9,920 nucleotides of DNA from QQUD01 sp039029915 (GTDB lineage: Bacteria; Chloroflexota; Anaerolineae; Promineifilales; Promineifilaceae): positions 1-9,920 of the forward strand of contig JBCCFD010000299.1 of the NCBI GenBank assembly GCA_039029915.1. The letters are read 5' to 3'. Below are positions 1-6,156 of the stretch, one piece after another. The translations under genes and the position numbers were made by a program. How positions within the stretch are numbered: the stretch's first letter is position 1; each line of letters opens with the position of its first letter. The notes under the pieces are model-generated. The model ran no database searches. It had not been told where the DNA came from and was given only the letters and a program-made list of their open reading frames with translations.

Positions 1-75
1 ACGGCCGTAATACAATCAGCAATCAGGGCGCTTTGAGACACTGTTGAGTAATTTTCTTTAACGATTGAGATATAT

Positions 76-102
76 GGAGGCTTCGTTAGCCTCCCTGCTT
101 TT
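76..102 (+). terminator. Possible Rho-independent terminator of an upstream gene
   Basis: A 7-bp perfect stem GGAGGCT (76-82) and AGCCTCC (88-94) with a 5-nt loop is followed by CTGCTTTT. The tail is short for an intrinsic terminator, so this is a moderate call. The gene it would end lies outside the window. Confidence 0.4.
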
Positions 103-211
103 GGCGAAATTGCAAACTGCACAGTGTAGTTTCACATCCCTAAAGTCCCCCTTTTTCTTAAGTGTATTGACTTGTGTTTTGGCATGTTTAGCAGTTTGTT
201 TCACAAATTGC

Positions 212-241
212 TTTACAAGCAGCGTAATACTTCATTACACT
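212..241 (+). promoter_or_regulatory. Possible sigma-70-type promoter for the agmatine deiminase gene
   Basis: TTTACA (212-217) and TACACT (236-241) are separated by 18 bp, resembling -35 and -10 boxes. They lie about 85 bp before the start codon in AT-rich DNA. This is pattern matching only, with no conserved operator visible. Confidence 0.3.
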
Positions 242-327
242 AGAAATTTGAATTTTTTCCAAAGAAGAAGTATTTATAAACTTTGGTAACCAAGTAGTAA
301 TCACCCTTTGAAAAAAGGATATTTCAC

Positions 328-1431
328 ATGATATCGAGACGAGAATTTATTCAGAAAACAATGCTCCTAGGAGGATCTTTCCTCATGGGATGCGCTTACT
401 CAGATTTTGGCGGGAGCTTCGATGAGGTCGAATGGTTTATGCCTGATGAGAATGGACCACATAGGCGCACCTGGATGGCCTTCGGAGGAAGCCAAAGGAT
501 ATGGGGCCGCAGGTTACTGCCAGAGGTGCAGCGGAATCTAGCCACAATTGCCAAAACGATTGCTAGGTACGAGCCTGTTACGATGCTGGTTCGAGAAAAT
601 GAATATGATCTCGCCCGTGATCTTGTCGGCTCATCGGTTGACCTAATCGTTTCTCCGCTGGATGATCTTTGGATACGAGACACTGGCCCAATTTTCGTAC
701 AGACTGAGGAAGGTGACCAAGTGGCCATCGATTTTAACTTTAACGGTTGGGGCGAAAAACAGAGCTATCGTCAGGATGCCAAGGTGGCTAGTTTCGTTGC
801 CCAACAGGCGGGGATTGAGATTATCAATACCGACTTGATTTTAGAAGGGGGCTGCATTGAAGTTGATGGTCACGGAACGGCCGTTATTACGGAAAGCTGC
901 GTGTTGAATAACAATCGCAACCCCGGCATGTCAAAAGCTGAGTTTGAAGACAAGCTGATGCCGCTGCTGGGGCTTGAGAAAATTATCTGGCTACCGGGAA
1001 TCAAAGGCATGGACATTACAGATGGCCACACCGACTTTTACGCCCGCTTTGCACGCCCAGGCGTCGTGCTGGCTGGATTTGAACCCGATCCAACCTCGTT
1101 TGATTATGAAGTGACAAAAACGCATCTTGAAATACTCCGGGCAGCGACTGATGCTCAGGGTCGCCCATTAGAAGTTATCGTTTTGGAGGGGCCAACAACC
1201 ATACGAGAAGAGTTTGCCACGGATGATTTTGCCCCGGGTTATATTGGGTTTTATGTATCCAATGGGGCAGTGATTATGCAGGAATTTGGTGACGCACAGG
1301 CCGATCAAGCTGCCAAGCAGGGTGTGCAAATAGCGTTTCCGGATCGAGACGTTGTGCAGCTCAACATTGATGGCATTGCCGCAGGGGGTGGCAGCATTCA
1401 TTGCGCCACACAGCAAGAGCCGCTGGTCTAA
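328..1431 (+). CDS. Agmatine deiminase family protein with Tat/lipoprotein signal
   Basis: This is a member of the agmatine deiminase / peptidyl-arginine deiminase (PAD_porph) family, which typically hydrolyses agmatine to N-carbamoylputrescine and ammonia in polyamine synthesis. Family motifs are clear: WIRDTGP (115-121), LEGG (172-175), DGHTD (232-236) with the catalytic His234, and the C-terminal GGGSIHC that ends with the predicted nucleophile Cys359. The length (367 aa) suits the family plus a signal peptide. The N-terminus has a twin-arginine motif SRREFIQ (3-9), a short hydrophobic stretch and a lipobox-like LMGC with Cys22, so the enzyme is probably exported folded by Tat and lipid-anchored. 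That is unusual, because the characterised plant and bacterial enzymes are cytoplasmic. The SD AAGGA (315-319) supports the start. It is a single gene, convergent with the acetyltransferase. Substrate identity is inferred from the family only. Confidence 0.9.
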   Translation: MISRREFIQKTMLLGGSFLMGCAYSDFGGSFDEVEWFMPDENGPHRRTWMAFGGSQRIWGRRLLPEVQRNLATIAKTIARYEPVTMLVRENEYDLARDLVGSSVDLIVSPLDDLWIRDTGPIFVQTEEGDQVAIDFNFNGWGEKQSYRQDAKVASFVAQQAGIEIINTDLILEGGCIEVDGHGTAVITESCVLNNNRNPGMSKAEFEDKLMPLLGLEKIIWLPGIKGMDITDGHTDFYARFARPGVVLAGFEPDPTSFDYEVTKTHLEILRAATDAQGRPLEVIVLEGPTTIREEFATDDFAPGYIGFYVSNGAVIMQEFGDAQADQAAKQGVQIAFPDRDVVQLNIDGIAAGGGSIHCATQQEPLV

Positions 1432-1539
1432 TCGTTATCAGTTCATACCTGTTCTAAAAAGCTTTCATTTATAAAATTAATATGGGGCTTTCGGGATGAA
1501 CGGTACCAAATAAATAAATTGGAAAGGCTGTTGAGTCAT

Positions 1540-2409
1540 CTATTTTCTCTTGGCCTCCATAACGATGAAATCAGACGACCCAAGCTGAAATCCATATCCC
1601 AGTAGCATTTCCTGAATATCTTGAGCCGAAGGCGGGAACAGACAGCTCAGTTTATGGGCACCAGACGCAACACCATGTTGCATTGCAAATGATAAGCAGG
1701 TCGCGACATCCCCTTGAAGCACGCCAAGATGTAAGGCTTGCGCTGGCATGAAGCGGGCCCCCATTGTTACAAGGCTGTTGGTCTCAGGTTGACTGTAAAT
1801 TAGACCCTTTTGGGCAAAATCATGACACAATGCAGGTGTTATTTCATAAAAGGTGCGATTCATCACTAAAAAACCGGTCCATTTTTCATACAGCGGCATG
1901 AGTAAATCAACGGCCGTTTCTGGATCAGTCACCTGTTGGAAAGCCCCTGAAGGCGCCTGCATGGCATTAGGGTCACACAACAGCCAAGCACCACGATATG
2001 CCGCTGCGACCTTAAATCCAAATCGTTCAGCCAACCCTTTGCTGACTGCATTTTTGACCCCCGTATACATACGCAATGTGTTGATATTTCTTGCTTCGGC
2101 CAGTTCAAAAAATCGCTCATAGATGCGTTTACCAATGCCTAAACCTTGATATGCAGGAATCACCCGCAGCGTCTCAACCCAAGCGGAGCCATCCACCATC
2201 ACAGTAAATTTACCGCAAGCAACAACTTCCCCATCCATCTCAGCCACACAAAATTCACCACGCTCATCATTGACGAATTGCTCAAAAACATGGGGCACGT
2301 AGCTTAAATTTGGGGTCGCTTTAGATTCAACCCCGATGAGCTGCTGCCGATCAGTTATTCTTGCTTTGCGTATGAGTAAATCATCTTGGATTTTTCGTGG
2401 TTTTTTCAT
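1540..2409 (-). CDS. GNAT family N-acetyltransferase with extra C-terminal domain
   Basis: The protein has 289 aa. The N-terminal half (about 11-145) is a GNAT acetyltransferase domain. It has an acidic/beta region, then the acetyl-CoA loop QGLGIG (88-93) after LRVIPAY, and a motif-B-like segment around Asn120 to GF132. The C-terminal half (about 150-289) has no motif I can name. It contains several aromatic residues and may be a second, degenerate GNAT-like fold or a substrate-specificity domain, as in two-domain GNATs. The acceptor substrate cannot be told. A purine-rich GAGAG lies just before the ATG on the minus strand (complement of 2411-2417). It is divergent from the DUF3052 gene and convergent with the agmatine deiminase gene. 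One ACGGCCGT palindrome (1910) lies inside, encoding Thr-Ala-Val. Confidence 0.85.
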   Translation of the reverse strand: MKKPRKIQDDLLIRKARITDRQQLIGVESKATPNLSYVPHVFEQFVNDERGEFCVAEMDGEVVACGKFTVMVDGSAWVETLRVIPAYQGLGIGKRIYERFFELAEARNINTLRMYTGVKNAVSKGLAERFGFKVAAAYRGAWLLCDPNAMQAPSGAFQQVTDPETAVDLLMPLYEKWTGFLVMNRTFYEITPALCHDFAQKGLIYSQPETNSLVTMGARFMPAQALHLGVLQGDVATCLSFAMQHGVASGAHKLSCLFPPSAQDIQEMLLGYGFQLGSSDFIVMEAKRK

Positions 2410-2520
2410 TACTCTCTAGTGTCCCGCACTTTGTTCGTATCGACTACATCAAATCAACAATAAAGCAGGAATGATAAACGGCCGTTGTATTTAACCCAAA
2501 AACTCTATGACAACTCATCT

Positions 2521-2564
2521 CCTCCAATCTGACCTGCTATAATTTGCCTATCTAATATTGGAGG
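2521..2564 (+). promoter_or_regulatory. Extended -10 promoter and flanking inverted repeat for the DUF3052 gene
   Basis: A perfect TATAAT (2538-2543) is preceded by TGC, which makes an extended -10 element (TGnTATAAT); no good -35 is seen. It lies midway between the arms of an 8-bp inverted repeat, CCTCCAAT (2521-2528) and ATTGGAGG (2557-2564). The right arm contains the SD (GGAGG, 2560-2564) of the gene starting at 2570. With a start point near 2550 the left arm would not be transcribed, so the repeat would be a DNA-level operator rather than an RNA hairpin. That role is inference. Confidence 0.5.
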
Positions 2565-2569
2565 TGCTA

Positions 2570-2977
2570 ATGGCAGGCTATTCAGGCACCCCCTTGGTCA
2601 AGAAGCTTGGTATCAAAGAAGGGTTTAAAATTTATGCCAAAAATCCGCCCGCAAACTATCGCGAGCTAATTTCACCGTTGCCAGATCATGTCAAGCTCCT
2701 CACCCGGCTATCTACTGAGATTGATATCATTCACTTTTTTACAAAGTCACGCAAAGAACTAGCCGCTAACATAGCGACGTATGCGCAACGCATTAAGCAG
2801 AACGGCATGATTTGGGTGTCTTGGCCCAAGAAATCATCCAAAGTGCCAACAGATATGACCGAAGATGTGATTCGCGCGGTTGTGTTACCCATGGGTTTGG
2901 TAGACGTCAAAGTATGTGCTGTTGATGAAACATGGTCAGCATTGAAAATTGTGATTCGTAAGGAAAATCGCAAATGA
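2570..2977 (+). CDS. DUF3052 family protein
   Basis: This is a small 135-aa protein matching the DUF3052 family, whose typical opening is YSGTPLxKKLGIKEG. The same pattern is seen at residues 4-18, followed by the family's NYRELISPLP segment. Members are widespread small bacterial proteins without an established biochemical role; the middle part (MIWVSWPKKSSK) is typical. The start at 2570 is chosen because GGAGG (2560-2564) is correctly spaced before this ATG. An in-frame TTG at 2558 would lie inside the SD itself and is rejected. It stands alone behind its own promoter, and its 3' end is 29 bp from the 3' end of the convergent efflux gene. No function is proposed. Confidence 0.85.
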   Translation: MAGYSGTPLVKKLGIKEGFKIYAKNPPANYRELISPLPDHVKLLTRLSTEIDIIHFFTKSRKELAANIATYAQRIKQNGMIWVSWPKKSSKVPTDMTEDVIRAVVLPMGLVDVKVCAVDETWSALKIVIRKENRK

Positions 2978-2983
2978 GTATCT

Positions 2984-3006
2984 AAAGCAGTAATGTCCGC
3001 TGCTTT
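2984..3006. terminator. Hairpin between two convergent genes, possible bidirectional terminator
   Basis: AAAGCAG (2984-2990) and CTGCTTT (3000-3006) form a 7-bp perfect stem with a 9-nt loop. The hairpin fills the short gap between the DUF3052 stop codon and the stop codon of the MFS gene on the other strand. There is no U-run beyond the stem in either direction, so terminator efficiency is doubtful, but the position fits. Confidence 0.45.
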
Positions 3007-4239
3007 CTAATCTCCGCTGTATGAAACTCGCTTTGGCGTATTAACGGCCGTTGCGTTCCGCGAATAAAAGTAGGACAGGCCAATCGCCGCTAAGGTGCCA
3101 ATCACGGCCGACACAACCCACGGCAAGGCGGGTACATTCATATTAGCCGCCACGTCAACCATCGTACCGCCCAACACCTGACCAATCCCCCCACCAAAAG
3201 CAAGGGAAAGCGAACTCACTCCCATGTAGGCACCACGGGCTCGAGGATCAGCCATTGTGGCCACCACTGTTTGCGCGTTGGGCATGACAAGGACTGTGCC
3301 AAGAGCAAAAAAGATAATGGCCGCATATAAGTGCCAAATCGATTGCACCAGCGCCACGCTCCCTAAGCCGACCGCCATAATAAGGATGCCTACTGTTAAC
3401 ATGGGCAAAGGTTTCAAATATTTTTGGGCCAGCTTCAACGCCGGAATTTGTAAAAGCAATGCAGCAATTGCATTAACCGTAAGTAAGATACCCACACTAC
3501 TGTTTGAATTGGTTAGGGCTTTAGCCTGCAAGGGTAACGCAATAGAAACCTGCACCCACATAAACCAAAATCCCATCATCAAGACGAGATAGGTCAAAAA
3601 TGCCCGATCGTGAAAGGCAATATTTAATCCTTTTGAGACACCAGCATTCCCAACAGAAACTGACACATTGGGGAGGAATACGGCCGTCACTAACACGCCT
3701 ATAAAAAAGAAACCCGCTGCTGCTAGACCCACAATTTGAAAATTCACAGAAATCAAAAGCGCACCCAGCATCGGTCCAATAGTCCGAGCTGCATTTTGCA
3801 AAATGCCCACCCGCGCATAAATGGCTGGCAACATCTTTTCCGGTGCCAGAGCGGCCACCACAGCTCGAGACGGAGAATCAAATAAAGAGCCGCCTAACGC
3901 TGCCAAAATCCCTGCCGCCATCAGCAATGGTTTTGTGGTAGCAAACCCCATCATGACAAAGCTAGCGGTGCGAATCGTCATCCCGGCCAGGATCAAGCCT
4001 TTAGCACCAAACCGATCGGCCAAAGCGCCACCAAAGACGGTTAAGCCCTGTTGGGTAAATTGCCGTACGGCCAGCACTAACCCGATAAAAGCTGCCGCCC
4101 AGCCTAGTTCATCAACGTAATGGATTGAAAGTAAGGGAATGAGAAGAAAGAAGCCGGCCTGCATTAAAAACCAAAGCGCTAAAGCGGTAAGCAGACCTCT
4201 TTTTTGGATGTGGTCAAGTTCGTGCCAAGCAATGTTCAT
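3007..4239 (-). CDS. mdtH: MFS drug efflux transporter, MdtH-like
   Basis: This is a twelve-helix major facilitator superfamily antiporter of about 410 aa, close in length to E. coli MdtH (402 aa). The first third closely resembles MdtH: the segment GWAAAFIGLVLAVRQFTQQG (47-66) and the motif A loop GGALADRFGAK (70-80) match its equivalents. MdtH-type pumps in the inner membrane export drugs such as fluoroquinolones by proton exchange; the true substrate here is unknown. The ATG at 4239 is preferred because GGAGG lies 5 nt before it. An open frame continues 42 codons further upstream but runs through leader hairpins and carries no SD, so it is treated as leader. Two ACGGCCGT palindromes (3044, 3680) lie inside. 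It follows the methyltransferase gene on the same strand after 333 bp and probably has its own regulated leader. Confidence 0.88.
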   Translation of the reverse strand: MNIAWHELDHIQKRGLLTALALWFLMQAGFFLLIPLLSIHYVDELGWAAAFIGLVLAVRQFTQQGLTVFGGALADRFGAKGLILAGMTIRTASFVMMGFATTKPLLMAAGILAALGGSLFDSPSRAVVAALAPEKMLPAIYARVGILQNAARTIGPMLGALLISVNFQIVGLAAAGFFFIGVLVTAVFLPNVSVSVGNAGVSKGLNIAFHDRAFLTYLVLMMGFWFMWVQVSIALPLQAKALTNSNSSVGILLTVNAIAALLLQIPALKLAQKYLKPLPMLTVGILIMAVGLGSVALVQSIWHLYAAIIFFALGTVLVMPNAQTVVATMADPRARGAYMGVSSLSLAFGGGIGQVLGGTMVDVAANMNVPALPWVVSAVIGTLAAIGLSYFYSRNATAVNTPKRVSYSGD

Positions 4240-4260
4240 ACACACCTCCATTGCTGTTGC

Positions 4261-4310
4261 AAAATAAAACCTCCTGACTTTCTTAAGCAAGAGGTAGAAA
4301 GTACAGGAGG
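4261..4310 (-). terminator. Attenuator-like hairpin in the efflux gene leader
   Basis: On the minus strand the 14-nt arm at 4310-4297 (CCTCCTG, T, ACTTTC) pairs with the arm at 4282-4270 (GAAAGT, CAGGAGG), giving 13 base pairs with a single bulged T around a 14-nt loop. GTTTTATTTT (4270-4261) follows, so the structure has the form of an intrinsic terminator about 20-70 nt before the efflux start codon. The stem also buries an AGGAGG. Transcription attenuation or SD sequestration by a leader hairpin is an established mode for some drug-resistance genes; its use here is inference. Confidence 0.55.
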
Positions 4311-4420
4311 GATAGTCTTTAGGTATAAAAATTAGTCCCAAGCGCCTTATAAAAGTGCTTGGCAAGACAGAGTTGACCGTAACACGGCCGTTACCTCAAC
4401 ACAAGCAAAGTCGGCAAGTT

Positions 4421-4434
4421 CTATAACTTTATAG
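4421..4434. promoter_or_regulatory. AT-rich palindrome, possible operator or -10 region
   Basis: CTATAACTTTATAG has two 6-bp arms (CTATAA/TTATAG) around CT. On the minus strand it offers TATAAA and TATAGA as -10-like hexamers upstream of the efflux leader. It could be part of that promoter or a regulator site; there is no further support. Confidence 0.25.
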
Positions 4435-4528
4435 AGCGTTTCTATGGGGTTTTGGGTCTCTGGGGCTAATTATTGAAATTTGAAGGCGCGCACAGTAAAA
4501 AAAATGAAAGGGAAGGAAGGGTTTTTTT

Positions 4529-4562
4529 CTTTGTGCTTCTTTGTGGTCTTGGCGTCTTTGTG
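4529..4562. repeat. CTTTGTG-type degenerate direct repeat
   Basis: The stretch contains CTTTGTG three times (the third ends at 4562), separated by CTT and by GTCTTGGCGT. On the other strand it reads as CACAAAGACGCCAAGACCACAAAG-like units. From memory, similar CACAAAGACAC-type repeats are scattered between genes in many environmental bacterial genomes. It lies just after the stop codon of the methyltransferase. Confidence 0.5.
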
Positions 4563-4572
4563 TTGAAATCTT

Positions 4573-5787
4573 TTATTTTTTCTTTAGCGTGAGAATACTC
4601 CGCCTTTTATTCTTTTTACGTGATTGTACGGTAAGCAGTTTTTCATCTCTGACAATCTGTTCAACGCGAGTAACGGCCGTTGAGCTTCCCGCCACCAGCA
4701 AAATCCCATCTTCAGCCAATAATCCAGCGGCTTGCCTAGTCAACCAAGCCGTGACGCGCTGCCCTTCTCCCTTGGGGATGCTGTTTGTGATAAGGGAAAA
4801 CGGCCTCTGACCTTCTGAAGCTAAACCAATGTCATGATATTGAATAATCCGCGCTTCGTCACATCCATTCGCCACTAAATTCCGCGCCGCATACCCTAGA
4901 GACAATGCATCTCGACCAGCCAGCACTACTTTTTCAGCGAACACCCGCTGCCAAGCAGACAGCGCCACATGACCCTGCCCTGGATTGATGACTAAAACAT
5001 TCCCGCCCCGATTGAACTTCATATTCCCAATCGTCTTAATTAAAAGTTGGGTGTCAAAACTGGCCGTATCATACTCAGGTAGTCCTTTCGCCGTTGTTAA
5101 TTGAAACTTTCTTCGACCAATTGGGAATCTCACTTTGTCTCGATCGTAAATACCGCGCTCTAATGAGGATTGCTCTGGAGGCTGCTGCACATACCCCCCT
5201 TCTGGAAAATGGTAATGAAATACCGTATGTTCGCTCCCTTTCTCTTTGAGCAAAATACCCGCATTAATTTGATGAAGATAGCCCTCCACCATCTCTGCTA
5301 GCGGAGTCACCACAACAATCGCCACAAACCCATCCGGCTTAAGATAATAAAATGCTTCCCCCAGCATATAATGAATGGCCCGTTCCCCAGCTTTGCCGGG
5401 AATGTTTGAAACGATTAAATCAAAATCACGCTCGGTCACTGCATCATATCCCAAGCTGCCATACACAACCGCGTTGGATAGCTTGTTTAGCTTGGCGTTT
5501 TGGCGCGTATATTCAACCGCCAAAGCATCCCGATCAACCAGATGCACAGTTCGCATGAAGTCCATCTTCTTGAGGGTTAATCCAATTGGGCCGTAACCAC
5601 AGCCAAGATCCAAAATTTTACGCACTTTTTCAGGATTGGAATCGCCCAAGGTACGCAACAAAAACCGACTGCCTAAATCAACCTGATGACTGCTAAAAAG
5701 CGCTTGGGAAGCTCGAAACTGAAGCTCCTTACGATAATGCTTGAAGGGAATGAGTTTTTTGAAATAAATATCTGTTTCGTTTGTCAT
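4573..5787 (-). CDS. Two-module SAM-dependent methyltransferase (RsmC/RlmG-like)
   Basis: The protein of about 404 aa has two tandem Rossmann methyltransferase modules, the layout of the rRNA guanine-N2 methyltransferases RsmC and RlmG. Module 1 has a full SAM-binding motif I, DLGCGYGPIG (60-69), an acidic VDRD (84-87) for the ribose, and SNIPG (127-131) where N-P-P-F/Y is expected. Module 2 has a decayed motif I, NPGQGHVAL (268-276), and NSIPKG (335-340). In RsmC the C-terminal module is the active one; here the N-terminal module looks intact and the other degenerate. Both lack the classical NPPY, so the target may differ. The ATG at 5787 is chosen because translation from the upstream GTG (5874) would begin inside a MITE-like insertion; no strong SD is seen. 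The C-terminus is very basic (RKKNKRRS), consistent with RNA binding. Confidence 0.75.
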   Translation of the reverse strand: MTNETDIYFKKLIPFKHYRKELQFRASQALFSSHQVDLGSRFLLRTLGDSNPEKVRKILDLGCGYGPIGLTLKKMDFMRTVHLVDRDALAVEYTRQNAKLNKLSNAVVYGSLGYDAVTERDFDLIVSNIPGKAGERAIHYMLGEAFYYLKPDGFVAIVVVTPLAEMVEGYLHQINAGILLKEKGSEHTVFHYHFPEGGYVQQPPEQSSLERGIYDRDKVRFPIGRRKFQLTTAKGLPEYDTASFDTQLLIKTIGNMKFNRGGNVLVINPGQGHVALSAWQRVFAEKVVLAGRDALSLGYAARNLVANGCDEARIIQYHDIGLASEGQRPFSLITNSIPKGEGQRVTAWLTRQAAGLLAEDGILLVAGSSTAVTRVEQIVRDEKLLTVQSRKKNKRRSILTLKKK

Positions 5788-5844
5788 ATGAAGCGGATAT
5801 TCTCTCAGATACTGTTCAAATTGCCCATTTATTTCATATCTTAT

Positions 5845-5937
5845 TTGTATAGGACTTACGCAAATAGCGGTCACTGAGCCTGTCGAAGTGACTTTCTTAC
5901 CCCTTCGACAGGCTCATGGTGCGTAAGTCCTGTTGTA
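5845..5937. mobile_element. MITE-like inverted-repeat element with 5-bp target duplication
   Basis: The element at about 5850-5932 has 12-bp terminal inverted repeats AGGACTTACGCA (5851-5862) and TGCGTAAGTCCT (5920-5931). Nested inside is a 14-bp inverted repeat, TGAGCCTGTCGAAG (5875-5888) and CTTCGACAGGCTCA (5903-5916). The element is directly bounded by TTGTA at 5845-5849 and 5933-5937, which fits a 5-bp target-site duplication. It has no transposase and would depend on one in trans. It lies in the divergent spacer between the methyltransferase and the conjugation operon and could add a hairpin to either transcript. The inner TTCGACAGGCTCA core recurs in many environmental genomes, as I recall. 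Confidence 0.75.
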
Positions 5938-5972
5938 ATCAAAATTCGGGTTTGTGCCCTAAATGAAAAGTC

Positions 5973-6009
5973 GATCACGATTACGATCCGCGATAGCGAG
6001 CACGATACG
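5973..6009. repeat. Short imperfect GATNNC repeat cluster
   Basis: Units GATCAC, GATTAC, GATCCGC, GATAGC, GAGCAC and GATACG follow one another with a period of mostly 6 bp. No function is known. It sits between the MITE-like element and the heptad array before the first operon gene. Confidence 0.4.
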
Positions 6010-6091
6010 AAAGCTTGGTTGAACATTGGACAATAATGAGAACAAAAATCGCCTGCAACAAAACAGCCGTTTTCACGTAAAGCCTCACAAC

Positions 6092-6140
6092 AAAACGTGA
6101 CACCAAAAACGTGACACCTGATACCTGATACCTGATACCT
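6092..6140. repeat. Heptanucleotide repeat array before the conjugation operon
   Basis: Seven consecutive 7-bp units run in phase: AAAACGT, GACACCA, AAAACGT, GACACCT, then GATACCT three times (6120, 6127, 6134). The array ends 6 bp before the SD (AGGAG, 6146-6150) of the first operon gene. Similar heptamer arrays occur in intergenic DNA of cyanobacteria (STRR repeats); this unit is different. Confidence 0.75.
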
Positions 6141-6156
6141 AATTTAGGAGAGCAAA

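Larger units (their letters stand above)
1..327. other. Intergenic region upstream of the agmatine deiminase
   Basis: No convincing gene lies here. It opens with a copy of the ACGGCCGT palindrome at 1-8, followed by a short direct repeat (AATCAGC/AATCAGG). A stem-loop at 76-94 may terminate a gene that lies before the window, and a possible promoter sits at 212-241. A 74-codon open frame (65-289) has no SD and an unremarkable Cys/Leu-rich product, so it is not called as a gene. Confidence 0.6.
4240..4572 (-). other. Leader/intergenic region between methyltransferase and efflux genes
   Basis: These 333 bp carry no gene. Reading toward the efflux gene (minus strand) they contain a purine-rich CACAAAG-type repeat (4529-4562), the palindrome CTATAACTTTATAG (4421-4434), a copy of ACGGCCGT (4384-4391), a small stem-loop (CCAAGC 4338-4343 with GCTTGG 4357-4362) and the larger attenuator-like hairpin (4261-4310). 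The density of structure near the efflux gene suggests regulated expression. Confidence 0.6.

Noticed and set aside
65..289. 74-codon open frame, Cys/Leu-rich product
   Set aside because: No SD, starts inside a likely terminator stem and overlaps the probable agmatine deiminase promoter; no recognisable domain.
1432..1539. Terminator between the convergent agmatine deiminase and GNAT genes
   Set aside because: The region is AT-rich but I found no stem longer than about 5 bp followed by a T-run.
4240..4365. 42-codon N-terminal extension of the MdtH-like pump
   Set aside because: A good SD supports the ATG at 4239, the extension crosses two hairpins, and MdtH proteins do not have such a lead.
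5788..5874. 29-codon N-terminal extension of the methyltransferase from a GTG
   Set aside because: It begins inside the MITE-like element and has no SD; the family-like sequence is intact from the ATG at 5787.
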